Source of the DNA: Berberis thunbergii
Taxonomy: Eukaryota; Streptophyta; Magnoliopsida; Ranunculales; Berberidaceae
DNA length: 64,000 bases
Direction of reading: 5' to 3'
Assembly (NCBI GenBank): GCA_003290165.1
Contig: QNQO01000836.1
Location: forward strand, 1 to 64,000
Shown here: positions 32,894 to 44,594 of the stretch, piece after piece
Layout of the letters: the number at the start of each line of letters is the position of its first letter
Position numbering within the stretch: the first letter of the stretch is position 1
Translations under genes and position numbers: made by a program
Notes under the pieces: generated by a model
What the model was told of the DNA's origin: nothing
Seen by the model: the letters and a program-made list of their open reading frames with translations, nothing else
The model's database searches: none

Positions 32894-34072
32894 CTAACTA
32901 TGATGAAAATTGTGCCTTAGGCAAATAAGATGCTTGAGTGGGGTCAGAGTCAAGAGGAACATTTTAGAAGGTGATGTTTTATCAACCTGATTGTCAGATG
33001 GAGGTGCAACTTGCTTTGACTTAGACGGAGATTCAATGACACTAGAATCAGACATTTGAACCCGATTGTCAACTTGTTTTCCACTCCTAAGGGTAGTAAT
33101 AAATTGGACATTTTCGTGACAAGGCTCAAATGTGCTACCAATTGCGAATTGACAATTTGGATTTGGAACATGTTGACTAGGAAATCTTCCTGGCTCTCTT
33201 TCAGGGGATGACTGAGCAATCTTACGCACAGCTATCTCAAGTCTATTGATGGCTTGAGATTGGTGTTGAGTCATGGATTTTAACTTTGTTATAGCCTTAG
33301 AAATATGCTAAAGTATATTTTCTATGCACTGCATAAAACAATCAACTATGTCCTCTAAACTGGATGTGTTGGATGGATGAACTTGGTTAAATTGAGGCCT
33401 AACAGATTAAGGTCTTGACGAGCCTGGAAGACAACATGTCCCCATTGATGTGGGCCATGGGCCTAGGAGAGATTTGAATGTTTGACGAACCCTGAATTGT
33501 AATAGTTAGATTGTGGATTATTACCAGGTCACTGAATAACATTGAAAAAGTTGACTAACAAAAAATTAGACAAATCTCTCGGAGGGCATTCATTTTATAA
33601 ATGGTGAAATACTTTAACAAAAAAATTCTTGACAATGCATCTCAAGTTGTGATGCATCATGTCTCTAATGATTTAACCACGACTTCGCCTTATCTTTAAG
33701 AGAAAAGGGAACCAACCTAAGACGAACGGAATCATCTGAAAAGTTTTGGTACTTAAGTATAGCACAGATGTCAAGAAATTATTTGACATGAAGATATGGA
33801 TCTTCTTTCTCAAAACCATAAAAGGAAGGCAAATTATGGATATTGGATGGTTTGAGTTCAAAACCGTTTGCAGTTGTTTCTTGTATGGTAATGCAAGACA
33901 GAACACTGCTGTAAAAGGGAGAGAAGTAATCCTTAAAATCCTTCTCCTCAGCCAAATAGTTGGTCTCAATAGACAAGTTGGGGGAACCTAAATAGGTAAT
34001 AGAAACTTCAAAGAACTCCTCGGGGTCTTTTTGGAATATCCTACTATTAGAATCACGCACCCAGGACCACAT
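32894..34072 (-). pseudogene. Athila-like gag
   Basis: Retrotransposon gag forms the particle. From 34072 leftward: an N-terminal segment, then NGFELKPSNIHNLPSFYGFE, CAILKYQNFSDDSVRLRLVP and KDKAKSWL, the standard retrotrans_gag signature, and a polar Ser/Gln linker with SPEREPGRFPSQ to 32894. Frames alternate, so it is broken in at least three places. Confidence 0.75.
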
Positions 34073-34080
34073 AAACTAAT

Positions 34081-35297
34081 AAACACTAAAGTTTCAAAGT
34101 CAACACTCCTTAATAGGGTTCAATTTTTTTCTTTCTAATGCACGCCTAACTTTTATACGAAGATGATCTAACTCTAAAAAATAAAAACAACAAAACTCTA
34201 AATGACACCTAAATGATGTGCAAATAAGATGAATTGCAGACAACCCTAGGGTTTTGTTACTAATGCAGGGTTGAAGTTCAATTCAATTTACCAAATCGTG
34301 GGAGAGGCACGTAATTTCCTATCAGTCTGCTACTACAGAACTGCTCCTACCTCTTTTTTTACTTTCCAGCTCAACGTGAAATGTCGATTCAAGAACTATT
34401 CCCATATAAGATATGTTTATTCACTTGACTACTTTAAGCTTTCAAATTTCCAAAGAGGGACCCTATGAGCATCAAACCTGTCTTTGACGATTATCTTACT
34501 AGAAATTTAAACAGGGAAGCCTTAGGTTCCTAACCCTAAAATAGATGATGGTTAACCTATCCGTGGAAGAGGGCACGAAAGTTGTAAATCAATCCTGCCA
34601 CCATTCAAGTTTGCATGCACTACTATCTAAAACAACCATAACACAAGTGATCATAATAGAAACCACGTGCAGATGCGGTGGGGAGAAGTTACATCCAGTG
34701 TGAGCCTCTTTCGGGTTACTTGCAATGCCGAATAGAAGTCGAGATGCAATCGATCAGAAGCATTGTCCACATGATAGCTCGCCGACTCCTGAGTGTGTCC
34801 ATGGGAATCGCAACCTAAAAAGGGAAATCGCAATGCATATATATATATATATAAGGAAACACTTATGAATTCTACTTATCAGTTCTCACATATGTTTCAA
34901 TCTTTTATTCCTAACTAAATAAGCAGGGTCAAATGCGACCGATAACCCACCCTTTCCATCGAGATCAATAACTTGAAGCTTTGACATTCCCAGAGCAATA
35001 CATAAGTGTAAGAACTAACTACTGACCCACCATAAATTTTACAACAAAAGGGAAACAAGGGCGACATTTTTATTTGAACAAGTTGACTCCGCTAGCACCA
35101 CTACTTGAGCTTATAGTCAAAAGGGTACAAAGGTATAATAAAGCTTTGACTACAATATCTACAACTACGACAACTATGTTCGACACCTTTGCTTCTTCGG
35201 CCTCGCTCTTTGGCTCACCCTAACACCAAGCGGGGGTTCGGAGTGATACTATCCTTTCGCGGTGTGTATATATATATATACATATATGTATATGTAC

Positions 35298-35333
<36 letters not shown>

Positions 35334-35640
35334 CTTTGCTTTGATAATTTATTTTCTGCTTGTGTTTCACGATGTCTACTTTTCACTTCATTCCTACTTG
35401 AGCATCTATGTATATGATCACATGCAAAACAAATGAAATTATAATTAAAACTCAAACTATTAAAATAAATAAGCAAGCGACTCCAAACACTGTTCCTACA
35501 CAAAGAAAATATTAATAATCTATAAATTAGTAAAAATAAATCCTAGGCTTCAATTGTACCGTTACAATCCCTAGAAACAACGCAAAAAACTTGTAGATTT
35601 TGCCAACCTAAATCAATAGGCTAATTCAACCTGATTGTTA
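34081..35640. other. Leader/LTR-side sequence of the Athila-like element or unrelated; no gene
   Basis: Positions upstream of gag on the - strand. Contains an (AT)n-rich microsatellite at about 35265-35331. No coding sequence is recognised. The 5' LTR may lie here, but I cannot place its ends. Confidence 0.35.
35265..35331. repeat. (TA)n microsatellite
   Basis: TATATATATATATACATATATGTATATG... followed by a pure (AT) run of about 30 bp to 35331. A shorter (AT)n run is at 34835-34853. Confidence 0.95.
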
Positions 35641-37356
35641 TACCGCAAGTGCATGGTCGTCTAACTAATAGACAATGGCAAATACGAGTTGATCCCACGA
35701 GTATTGAAAAGACAATCGAAAACTACCATCTATTTAAACTAATTTGAAAGGGGATACAATAATAAGAAATTATAAACTAATGGAAGGCAGAAAAACTATT
35801 AAAAATTGATTTTGAGAATCAAAGAGAGAGATGCTAAGGCTTTCGAATCATCCATCAGGTTTATCAAATTATACTAATGTCAATTATTGTTTCCTGACAA
35901 TGTAGTTGATTGATTTTAGCAAAGATGTATACTCCTAGCATTATTTGTCTGTTTAAGGCACAATTAATCACATGTTTAACTAATACAAATAAAACACGCT
36001 TAACATAAACATAGAATAATTTCAATTACCATTGATGCATGGCATACATGGTTAAAGTAATATACGTTTGTTCACAAATCAACCCAAGTCAATGTATCGA
36101 AAAACAATAAAAAATGAAACTAAATTTTACTAAGCCCAATGAATCATCTTTGCCTTAGCAGAGGGTTCAGAAGATCATGGTGGAAGTGGTCACGAACGAA
36201 ATGCACATTATGAATGCGATTAGTTGGGCTGTGTGGTGTTACATAGTAAAGTGACTGGGTACAAAAAGCATGATTTTAAAAATCAATTTTCTCCCTCTAG
36301 TAGTTCTTCTTCTTCACAAATCCTTCTTGCTGCAGTGTGATTGAGCCCTAGTACAGGCGAGAAAGAAACAGAGAAAGGGTAAGAAATAGGGCGAGAAAAA
36401 GGGTATTTAGAGGGATGCAAGGTAGTGGCGTGGATGTGAGCTTGTTTCATTCGTTTTCATGGTGTTATGGATTTTGCAAGGTGGCGGTGAGTAGTTGGTG
36501 ATTGTGGACGAAGAAAAACAGGGAATAATGGAGAAAGGTGAAAGGGATAGGGAGAGAAGTCATGAAGAAGATGGAGGCGTGGAGGTGTCTCAGGCGAGGT
36601 GGTATGTGTGTCTGTCTGGCTGCTTATGTTTTGTATCTCTGCTTTGTTTGACAGAGGGATGGAAAGAGAGAAGTAACGGGAGAGATGAAGAGAACAAGAA
36701 AATTGGCGAGATGCAAGAGAGGAAGGGGAGATAGAAGTCTGATGGAGGGAGATGGAAATGAGATGCCATCTGTGCGATCTGTTGTGCGAGTGATGGCTGC
36801 TATATTCGTGGCTAAATCAGGTTGAGAAGGGAGGTAGAGGACGAAAACTCGATGGTGGTGGTTTCTGTTAGGCGTGATGGAAGCAAATTAGAAAAGAAGA
36901 CGTTAGAGATGGGTGATCGGTTGATTTGGAGCAGGAAGAACGGGGGGAAAGGAGAGAGTTGATGATCTCTTTCTAGCGAGTGAGAAAGAGGAGGATGGGC
37001 CACTGCAAAGGGCGTTTGGCGGTTGGAAAAATAGAGAAGCAAATAGACGTGAAGAGAGAGAGGGTAATGTATTCTCCATGTCTACCAATTATATGGAGGA
37101 GGAAAAGGGTTAATTGGGCTTGGGCTTAGGTTAAGGCAGATGTGAATTTGGGTTTGTTTGGATCAGGTTTTGGAATGTGATTTGGTGGCGACTTGCAATT
37201 TCACCCTTCATTTTGTACCGATATTTGAATAAGCCAATTAATCGTTTTTCGACTTGCCGCGTTGACGCAATTTCATTGTTTAAGCTCAAATTGATATAAA
37301 AACATGAAAACAGAATAATTAGAATAAAATAAAATATTCGAAACAATAACAAATAT
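35641..37356. other. Sequence with a retroelement-like motif and a purine-rich block, no gene
   Basis: TACCGCAAGTGCATGGTCGTC at about 35641-35661, followed by GTTGATCCCACGAG, resembles a motif I know to recur in plant retroelement leaders (recollection, not checked). Positions 36.35-37.1 kb are purine-rich on + and give only low-complexity frames. No host gene is seen. Confidence 0.35.
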
Positions 37357-37881
37357 TGATGCGTCCAAAATTTGGTGTCTTCTAAGTCCGACCTGTAAAA
37401 CAAATGTTAGATTAACAAAGGCCATATTTTTGGTTGCCAAAGGCACTTTGATACTTAAGTTAATAATTTTGTTGGAGATGGAGATAAATTTGAGCAGAAC
37501 TCAGTTAAAATGACATACCTTTGTTAAATATTCCCTTGACCTTATACAGCGGTCGTTATTAATTCTCTGCGTGACTAAAGTATGTGAGGCGCAATGAGAG
37601 TATACAATCTCTGTAACAATCTCCTCCTTTATGAAGATACGTCATTGGGGCGTAACTCCCTCCACGACTCTTTTTCTTTGTAACGTTCCTCGTCTTTAAG
37701 TGAAAACTTGGTTGGGTCAGGATTTGGGCCTCTCACTATGATTTTTTCTAATGGGCCATGTTTGGGCATCCACAACCGAATCCGCCCTTTTGGGGTTTTG
37801 TGAGTTCGCTTGGTCTTGAGATATTTGATCCTCGTGATGGACAATTTCTGCCACGTGTATTGTTGTAATGGCACTCTTATT
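37357..37881 (-). repeat. LTR copy a (tandem with copy b)
   Basis: Begins TGATGCGTCCAAAA (+) and matches the next 530 bp in order: TTGGAGATGGAGATAAAT, TAGTGGTCGTTATTAATT-like and TATGAAGATACGTC. Its right end merges into the start of copy b. Function as an LTR is inferred from copy b and from the homologous CTTAAGTTAA and TATA-box region of the LTR at 53262. Confidence 0.7.
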
Positions 37882-38417
37882 TGATGCATCCAAAATCTAG
37901 TCTCCTGTAAGTTTGACCTGCAAACAAATGTTATATTCCCAAATACTACCTTTTTGGTGGCCGAAGACACTCCGATGCTTAAGTCGGTAACTTTATTGGA
38001 GATGGAGATAAATCAGGAGACAAATCTCATTCAAAATTGCATACCTCTGTCGAATGTTCCCTTTACCTTATATAGTGGTCGTTATTAATTATTTGCGCTA
38101 CTTAAGAATGTGAGACGCAACAAGAGGAGATGTTCTCTGTAACAGTTTCTTCCCTTATGAAGATACGTCCTTGGGGTGTAACTCCCTTCAAGAATTTTTT
38201 TTCTTTTTAACGTTCATCATCTTTAAGTGAGAACTTTGTTGGGCCTAAATTTGGGCCTCTGACTATGATTTATTCTGATGGACCCTATTTGGGTTTTCGT
38301 GATCGCATCGTCCTTTTTAGGTTTTGTGACTTGGCCTGGTCTTGAAATATTTGATCCTCGTGATGGATGATCTCTACAACATGTATGGTTGTGACGACAG
38401 TCTTATTTAATGTATCA
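37882..38417 (-). repeat. LTR copy b (3' LTR) with TGTATCA end
   Basis: Runs from TGATGCATCCAAAATC to AATGTATCA, so on the - strand it starts TGATACA, the same first bases as the LTRs ending at 53948 and 62797. CACTATATAAGG on the - strand (about 38081 on +) is a likely TATA box. CACTCCGATGCTTAAGT corresponds to CACTCTAATGCTTAAGT in the 53262 LTR, but overall similarity is low, so these are different subfamilies. Confidence 0.7.
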
Positions 38418-38435
38418 TCAGCTCCTCCCCCATAG
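38418..38435 (-). other. Polypurine tract
   Basis: On the - strand ATGGGGGAGGAGCTGA lies directly before TGATACA, the start of the LTR. A purine run at this place primes plus-strand DNA synthesis in LTR retrotransposons. It supports the LTR boundary and the - orientation. Confidence 0.65.
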
Positions 38436-38664
38436 TTTAGTAGGTATGCTGACATGGTCCCAAACTTTACGACGGTTAGATTTTTTATTTCACCATCGCG
38501 ACACTTTAATGTTGTTACCAACTGTTACTGTATTTGTTTATTCGATGTCTCATCTGCTTGTTAATTTCAACGTGATTAATGGGATTCCGCGTTGCCATCG
38601 TGTCCCGCAATTTTGCCATGGTGGTCCTTTCGTTGCTCAATTGTAAAAAAATAAAGGGGTAAAT

Positions 38665-39268
38665 ATAGCAACTTAAACGAGCGACGCGAACAACTCTAGA
38701 TAGTGTTCATTATGACTATTCATTGTCAGCTATCCTCGAGATCATACTGCCTGAAGAGGATGACAGTCCTTGTCGTCGAAGGCCTGACTACATTGCGCTG
38801 TACCCTGGCATGTTCTAAACGGGTCTTAGGCTTTCAGTTCCAGAAATCTTCTGGGAGTATCTAGATTTATTGGGCATCACTCCTACACAAATAGATCCTA
38901 ATGACTGGAGGGTAATGATCTCGACCATAGCAAGGGCTGTTTTATCTAGGATTCCTTTGAACATCATGGTTTTGCACTCCGTGGTGGGGTTTAGTATAAA
39001 TGCGAACCACATTTGCTATCTCCGTGGTTGATCCTAATTTGATAATCTTAGGGATGAATATAGGGATTGGTCAATGCCCTGGTTTTGCGTGTCCATCTCT
39101 TTTGATAATTTCAAGCTACGCAATGTACATATTTTGCGATCATTCCGAGAACCCAAAGGGAACGAACTGTCGTTGTCTTTGGAAGAACAAAAGTTTCGTA
39201 ATCGATTTTATAAACTTCCCTTGTCCCTAGTAGAAGCTTTCCTTAATACGGATATCATCAATGGTAGT
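38665..39268 (+). pseudogene. Antisense ORF of Tat element 1, first part (gag-like plant transposon protein)
   Basis: On +, opposite to the element's genes, frames give SLSAILEIILPEEDDSPCRR, then LRLSVPEIFWEYLDLLGITP, NDWRVMISTIARAVL and KGNELSLSLEEQKFRNRFYK. This resembles the 'putative gypsy type transposon' domain (PF04195-like) that Tat elements carry in an extra antisense ORF between pol and the 3' LTR. There are stops at 38817 and near 39028. The ORF is cut at 39268 by CACTA C; removing C and one AGT copy leaves the frame continuous into 49798. Confidence 0.7.
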
Positions 39269-39660
39269 CACTACACCAAAAGGCCAGTTTAGCTACGCCG
39301 AGCTGGCCACGGTTCTAAACCGTTGCTTTATTTGCCACGGCAAAAAACCGTAGCTATAAGTACCAACGGCTTAAAATCGTGGTAAAAAAACCATGGCCAC
39401 GGCTTAACACCGTTGGTATATTTGGCACGGTTAAAAACCGTGGCTATTATTAGCAACGGCTCAAAACCGCGGGTATTATTAGCAACGGCTCAAAACCGTT
39501 GCAAAAAATAATTTAGCAACGGTTCTAAACCGTGGCTAGATCCAGCAACGGCTCAAAACCGTTACAAAAAATAAATTTTAGCAACGGTTTTAAACCGTGG
39601 CTAGATTTAGCAACGGCTCAAAACCGTGGCTAAAACTGCCAACGATTTTAAACCGTAACT
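39269..39660 (+). repeat. Left terminal and subterminal array of CACTA C
   Basis: CACTACACCAAAAGGCCAGT then ACGGTTCTAAACCGTTGC-type palindromes. The first 45 bp (TTTAGCTACGCCGAGCTG...) agree closely with the 2034 terminus and less with 8559. It is about 100 bp shorter than the other two left arms. Confidence 0.93.
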
Positions 39661-39708
39661 AAAGACCAACCACTTTCGCGCTTTGGTGAAACTACTTTCG
39701 CGCTTTCG

Positions 39709-40933
39709 ATGTTTCAGTTTCGCGCTATGGCAAAAAAATTTGGGGAAAACATATTCTCACTCTCTCCACGCCTCCGCTTCACAAGCACTACTGAAGGAAG
39801 AAGAAGGACGGAAGAAGGAGAGGACGAGAAGCAGAGAAGAAGAAGGACGAAAAAAGGAGAGGACAATAGAAGAAGAAGAAGAAGAAAAAGAAGAAAGTTT
39901 GAGAAGGGTGTGAGTTGTTCGTTTCATGTGTCACAGTCGATTGATGATTTTTCTGGAGAGGAGAGAGAGAGAAAGCGAAACAGTTGGGAGTTTGAGTTGG
40001 TGATGGTAGTGGCTGTGAAGGGGCAAACAAAGTCGTCGTTTGCGGTGGTCCTATCGATGTTCTTGTGGAACTCCGGTGGTAACGGTCAAAGCGGAATTGT
40101 ACGTAGCAGTGGTGGTTTGTGCGGAACTTACGCACCGTCGAATGTGGGAATAGCAGTTGCAGTGACTGCCATGGCTAGCTTCGCCTTGGCTGCCACCCTC
40201 GTCTACTCGAGTCGGAGGTAAAAATTACTACTTTTTATTCAAATTCTTCTTTAGGGTTTTTGTTTTTCCATTCAGATCCCATCTCCAATTCTCTCACTCA
40301 AATTCACTGTCACTCCATATTTGATTGCTATTTGGATTTTTAGAAAAAGAAAATAAAAACCTATTCGTTTTTCAGCCAAACAAGAATGAAGTGAATCCTA
40401 ATTGAGTTTTAGGTTGAAATCAGGAAACATTTACTACTCCGAATTGAGTTTGAGAGGCTGAACACTAAATTGGACATAATGTGGATCACATGAGAGGCTT
40501 CAAATCTTGGTGCAAATGAGAGGTTTTTTTCTGTTCCAGTTTAATAGGAACAAAACCCACCATTTTGATTTCCTGCAAACTTCACTCTTAGCTTAGGTTC
40601 CTATCATTTTGACTAACTATAATAGCAAATAAAAATTCAGATGGTAAAATTTTGCTTCCTTGCGATATATTGTCTATCTATTATACAAGTGGTCATCTTG
40701 AGTGTATTATTATATACAATCTTAAGAAGAAAAAAAAAAGGGAAGAAAAAAAGAGTGGACTTCAACATAAGCAGTAGCTAAATTTATTTATTTGGGGCTG
40801 ATTTTGCAGGGGTGGCCTGAAGTCACCATGGTCTCGTAGGAGAAGAAAGAATGCCCTTTCACCTCATCAGTGGAAAACTCTATTTACCCCGGAGGGAAAA
40901 CTCTTCTTTAAATTGGTTCATATCTCCTTCCAG
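39709..40933 (+). pseudogene. Captured N-terminal fragment of a TBC-domain RabGAP
   Basis: An open frame from 39709 passes through a purine-rich Arg/Glu-rich leader, then GGLCGTYAPSNVGIAVAVTA and MASFALAATLVYSSR, a hydrophobic N-terminal segment; a donor at 40218 (CGGAG|GTAAAA) joins exon 40810-40933, whose RGGLKSPWSRRRRKNALSPH and FTPEGKL match the segment just before the TBC domain in plant GYP7-like RabGAPs. The catalytic TBC domain itself (Arg and Gln fingers) is missing. The first 80 or so residues come from element leader sequence, so the frame is chimeric. Confidence 0.7.
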
Positions 40934-42084
40934 GTAAGATCCTTTTTCTTCTTTAGATCTCTTCTTCTTCAGATCTGTTTCAAATTTTTTTGCTCTGTTT
41001 CATTTTTGAAGAAACAAAATGTGGAATTCTTAGAAGTGATTTGGTTTTGAAAAGAAATTATTGTTGCAGGCTCTTCGGTCATTGGGTCTCCTACTGTTCC
41101 TGTTCAAGGTCAGTGTAAGCTCTTCCTCATTTGTTAAGTTTAGTCATTGATTTTTTATTTTAATTTTTTTGATCTCTTATTCTTATTTTTTGTTGATTTC
41201 ATTCCACTCAAACCAACCCAAGCTGAAGCTATGCTGTGATTTTTCACACACCAAACAACATCCATGGCTTTGTTTTCTCCTTCTCTTCCTTCATCTCATC
41301 TTCCCACTGATTCTGCCTTTATTGATCTCATTAGAGCTTTATTCCAGCAATTCCTTTCAACAGAGTATGTTCCTCCCTCCCTTGTATCAATCGCGCTTCT
41401 TATTCCATGTAGGCTGCTATCAATTTGTTTTATTGAAGTCTTTTATGTGTAGTTCTCCTATAATTTTGTGGAGTTGGCATTCTTTATAGGGTTTTTATGT
41501 GAGTGTCTAGATGCATGAAAGGTCCAGTGAAATAATTAGAATAAGACTAAAATTTTCCAAGAGTAAATTTTCTTCTGTGGTCAACTTAACTTATGGTTCT
41601 TCTTTGAATCAGCAAAATATTTCATATGTGATGACATCGTTTACTTCAATTTCAACTTGTAGTTTAAAAAGAAATCAGAACTTCATTTTTAATAGTATGA
41701 TTTTCAGTAGTTTTTAGATGTGTTTGTTGGTCACTTTGTTTTCTTGGTCACTTTGTTGCCTGACTGAAGGAATTCATTGTTGCTTGCTACAAACAGTCAG
41801 AATTTTTACTGACTGTTAAGATAACCTCAGCAGATTTTCAGTAGTTTTATATGTGTTTGTTGGTCAGTTTTATATATGATGACATCTATATTTTGAATTT
41901 ATCAATCACAGTGGGTCACTTGCTAGTCAAACTTGCTCATGGCCTTTGTGTTGAAGAAAACTATTTGACTAAATTATTATATGTTGATATAGTCTTTGTA
42001 ATCACAAGATTGGTTATGATGTATGTCTTAATTATGATGGTGTTACTTGTTTAACATGTGTTTACTTTGTTAACATTGTCACAG
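40934..42084. other. Filler between captured pieces, with a duplicated block
   Basis: A possible short exon lies at 41070-41108 (between TTGTTGCAG and GTCAGT), and an open stretch near 41264 (SSHLPTDSAFIDLIRALFQQ) may derive from another gene; neither is recognised. TTTTCAGTAGTTTT..ATGTGTTTGTTGG occurs at about 41702 and again at 41837. Confidence 0.4.
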
Positions 42085-43361
42085 ATGCAGATAACAAAAA
42101 GTCAATTGTCCCCTATAAGGTATTATACCATTTAAAATTACTTTTATGTGGTGATATTTGTTGATATTCACCGTGAAATCCTTACTATAATTTGGGTTTG
42201 TGTGATGAATTTGGAAATAGCCAAAAAGTGAATCTAATGGTGTGAACGAGCTTGTACAAGAAGAAAACTCCAAGTAAGTTGTCTATGCCTGTAATTCAAT
42301 ATTTCCCTTTGATTTATTTTATTAATGATAGCATCTATTGTTCTTGTGTTGATTATGAATTTATGGGTATATTCAGACATCAGCTTCAAAGAGTTCTGGA
42401 GACTCGGAAAGCAGTGCTACGCAAAGAGCAAGCAATGGCTTATGCCCGTGCTTTTGTTGCTGGATTCGACATGGACTCTATAAATCATCTCTTAGCGTTT
42501 GCAGATGCCTTTGGAGCTTCCCGTTTAAGGTATGGATGAGTGCTAACCTTCCACCTAAGAGAATATAGTTAGCTTTAGAAGGTTAAGATTTAATAGTGTA
42601 ATTTACCTTCTCATTGAGCGTTGAGAAATAAAGCACAAAAGTTTGAAAATTTTCACTAAAGTTTGAGTACTCATACTTTGACTGGGGTTTCAAACCTATT
42701 GTAAGAAACTGTGGCTTTGGAAGGTGATTCGGCTTTCGTGAGTTCACCTGCAATAGTAGAAATTTGATGGTTGAAGTGATTCAACTTATATTTCAAAACA
42801 GATTTGTTTTTATATTCTTCAACCTAGATGTACTTGTATGTTTTGGTGACAAATGACATTTTTTTGTTCCCATCTTCACCTCACCCCCTTTTCCTGTTTT
42901 CTAATAATTCATTGCAATTTTCACAAGAACAAATTCTCTCTCCAAATTTTTATTTTATTTTTTCCTTGTTTTTATTTTTGTTCCATTTCAAGTAATAATT
43001 CCTAGAAATATTTGCTGCACCATTTTTCTAAACAGAAGCACATAATATTAGCTAGAAAGTCATTTAAACATTTACTACCCTATCTCATATAGGGAAGCAT
43101 GCATAAACTTCAAGGAACTGTGCAATAAAAAATGCGGCGATGGGCTTTGGATGGATGAGCTTGCAGCCATGGAGGCATACGTGCAGCCTGATCTTGCATA
43201 TGCAGGTACTTCTGGAATCGTACTTACAACAGAGAATACTGCCCCTACTCAGAGTATCATGCAAAACTTTCAAAATGGTGTCCAACTTCAGCGTGGTGGT
43301 TCAGCTGATGCATCAGTCTCTGAATCAAATGCAAGTCATGCAAGTTCAAATGCCAATCAAG
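42085..43361 (+). pseudogene. Captured fragment of a COP1-interacting-protein-like (CIP7-like) gene
   Basis: Exons 42085-42119, 42221-42273, 42377-42529 and 43093-43361 with normal borders. They encode [69 protein letters not shown] and EACINFKELCNKKCGDGLWM, DELAAMEAYV. The [18 protein letters not shown] and [12 protein letters not shown] motifs are typical of plant CIP7-related nuclear proteins linked to light signalling. The protein's start and long C-terminal part are absent. The family call rests on remembered motifs. Confidence 0.72.
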
Positions 43362-43376
43362 GTATTTGATGGTTTT

Positions 43377-43447
43377 CTTATACCCCGCACTCTTCCAAAA
43401 AGGTATTTGAGTTTACTTATACCCCGCACTCTTCCAAAAAGGTATTT
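43377..43447 (+). repeat. Tandem duplication at the CIP7-like/exportin junction
   Basis: CTTATACCCCGCACTCTTCC and the following AAAAAGGTATTT occur twice with a 39-bp period (43377-43408 and 43416-43447), exactly between two pieces from different genes. Such short duplications are typical of end-joining or template switching during capture. Confidence 0.85.
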
Positions 43448-43512
43448 ACCTTGTTTGTTTGTCTATTTGTTCATAATTGCTCATACCTGATTTATGCTTT
43501 CATTGATTTCAG

Positions 43513-43976
43513 ATTTTAAAACATGAATGGCCAGCTAGATGGCGAAGCTTTATTCCTGACCTTGTTTCAGCAGCAAAGACTAGTGAAACAATATGTGAGA
43601 ACTGCATGGCTATATTGAAGGTAATTTTTTTTTGCTTAGCCTCAGTTAGAGGCTTATGCTTATGGTTAACAACCTCAAGCTTACACATCATCAGTGTTTT
43701 AACAATTGATTAGATCAATATCAATTGTTCTAAATGATTGTTATTAAATCATACACTGAGGCTCAGTTCATTGAGGCTTATGCCTAATGCCTCATGAAAG
43801 GGCCATGCCTCAGTTCCCGATTAATATTTCTAAAATCTTGGGATTAGTTAGTATACTGTGTTATAATATGCAATGTGGATTGTTGTTTCTCAGCTGCTCA
43901 GTGAAGAGGTGTTTGATTTTTCAAGAGGAGAGATGACTCAGCAAAAGATTAAAGAGCTTAAACAGTCACTGAACAT
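43513..43976 (+). pseudogene. Captured fragment of exportin-1 (XPO1/CRM1)
   Basis: Exons 43513-43620 and 43894-43976 encode [36 protein letters not shown] and LLSEEVFDFSRGEMTQQKIK, ELKQSLN. This is the highly conserved exportin-1 N-terminal segment where HEAT repeats following the importin-beta domain begin. Exportin-1 carries NES cargo out of the nucleus with Ran-GTP. Only about 63 residues of a roughly 1075-residue protein are present. Splice borders are intact (ATTTCAG, AAG|GTAATT, TTTCTCAG, ACAT|GTAAGC). Confidence 0.92.
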
Positions 43977-44222
43977 GTAAGCTGTTATTGTTGCAATACT
44001 AAATAATTGGAGTGTGATTTTTTCTTTAACATATATGGAAGAAATGGTTAACCATATGGGAATACTTACTATGCCAGAATATATTTCTCCAAGGTAGTGC
44101 TGCACTTATAAGCTGGTCATTGAATATTCTTAACTAGCTATCGAAATTAGATGTACCATGCAGTTGTTAATTGCTTGAGAAAATACATTAATCTGATGCA
44201 AGTTTCATTTGAAAATTGTCAG

Positions 44223-44294
44223 CCAGGAGAAAAAGCTATACTGAGTGTTGATGCACGCCCATCTGATGCTATAAATGTGGCAAGGAGATGCAAG
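44223..44294 (+). pseudogene. Captured exon of a bifunctional nuclease (BFN domain)
   Basis: A 72-bp exon (TTGTCAG border, donor AAG|GTAATG) encodes PGEKAILSVDARPSDAINVA and RRCK, matching the VDxRPSDAIN(V/I)AxRCK motif of the BFN/DUF151 domain in plant bifunctional nuclease proteins in basal defence. The rest of the domain and the UVR motif are missing. Confidence 0.8.
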
Positions 44295-44594
44295 GTAATG
44301 TTTTCCTATTCTTCGCTGTTTGAGGAGTGATGTCATTATTTAGTTTCAAATGCTGTAACTTTACAAAATGCTCTGATTATGCTACCCTGATTTTCTATTT
44401 TGATTGTTTGTCTGTTTTTAGTGCATAGGAACATTGTTAATGAATGTCATTAAGTGTAAGTATCATCTGTATGAATCCATCATGTCCAATTCTCATCTAT
44501 GTTATTATGTTGTTTAGAGGGTGCTTTACGATAAGGAATGAAGATCTACTCATATTATTTACTGAGTTATACATTCTGCTCCATTGCAATTGTC

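Larger units (their letters stand above)
29230..34080 (-). mobile_element. Athila-like Ty3/gypsy retrotransposon, internal region
   Basis: Reading leftward from 34080, the - strand holds gag, protease, reverse transcriptase, RNase H and integrase in Ty3/gypsy order, with wording typical of the Athila branch ([40 protein letters not shown]). Every domain is interrupted by frame changes, so it is defective and old. Flanking LTRs were not resolved. Confidence 0.85.

Noticed and set aside
33746..33991. + strand open frame inside the Athila-like gag
   Set aside because: Shadow of the - strand gag, which carries the recognisable KDKAKSWL and FGFE-type motifs.
35249..35503. - strand frame with alternating Ile-Tyr
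   Set aside because: Translation of the (TA)n microsatellite.
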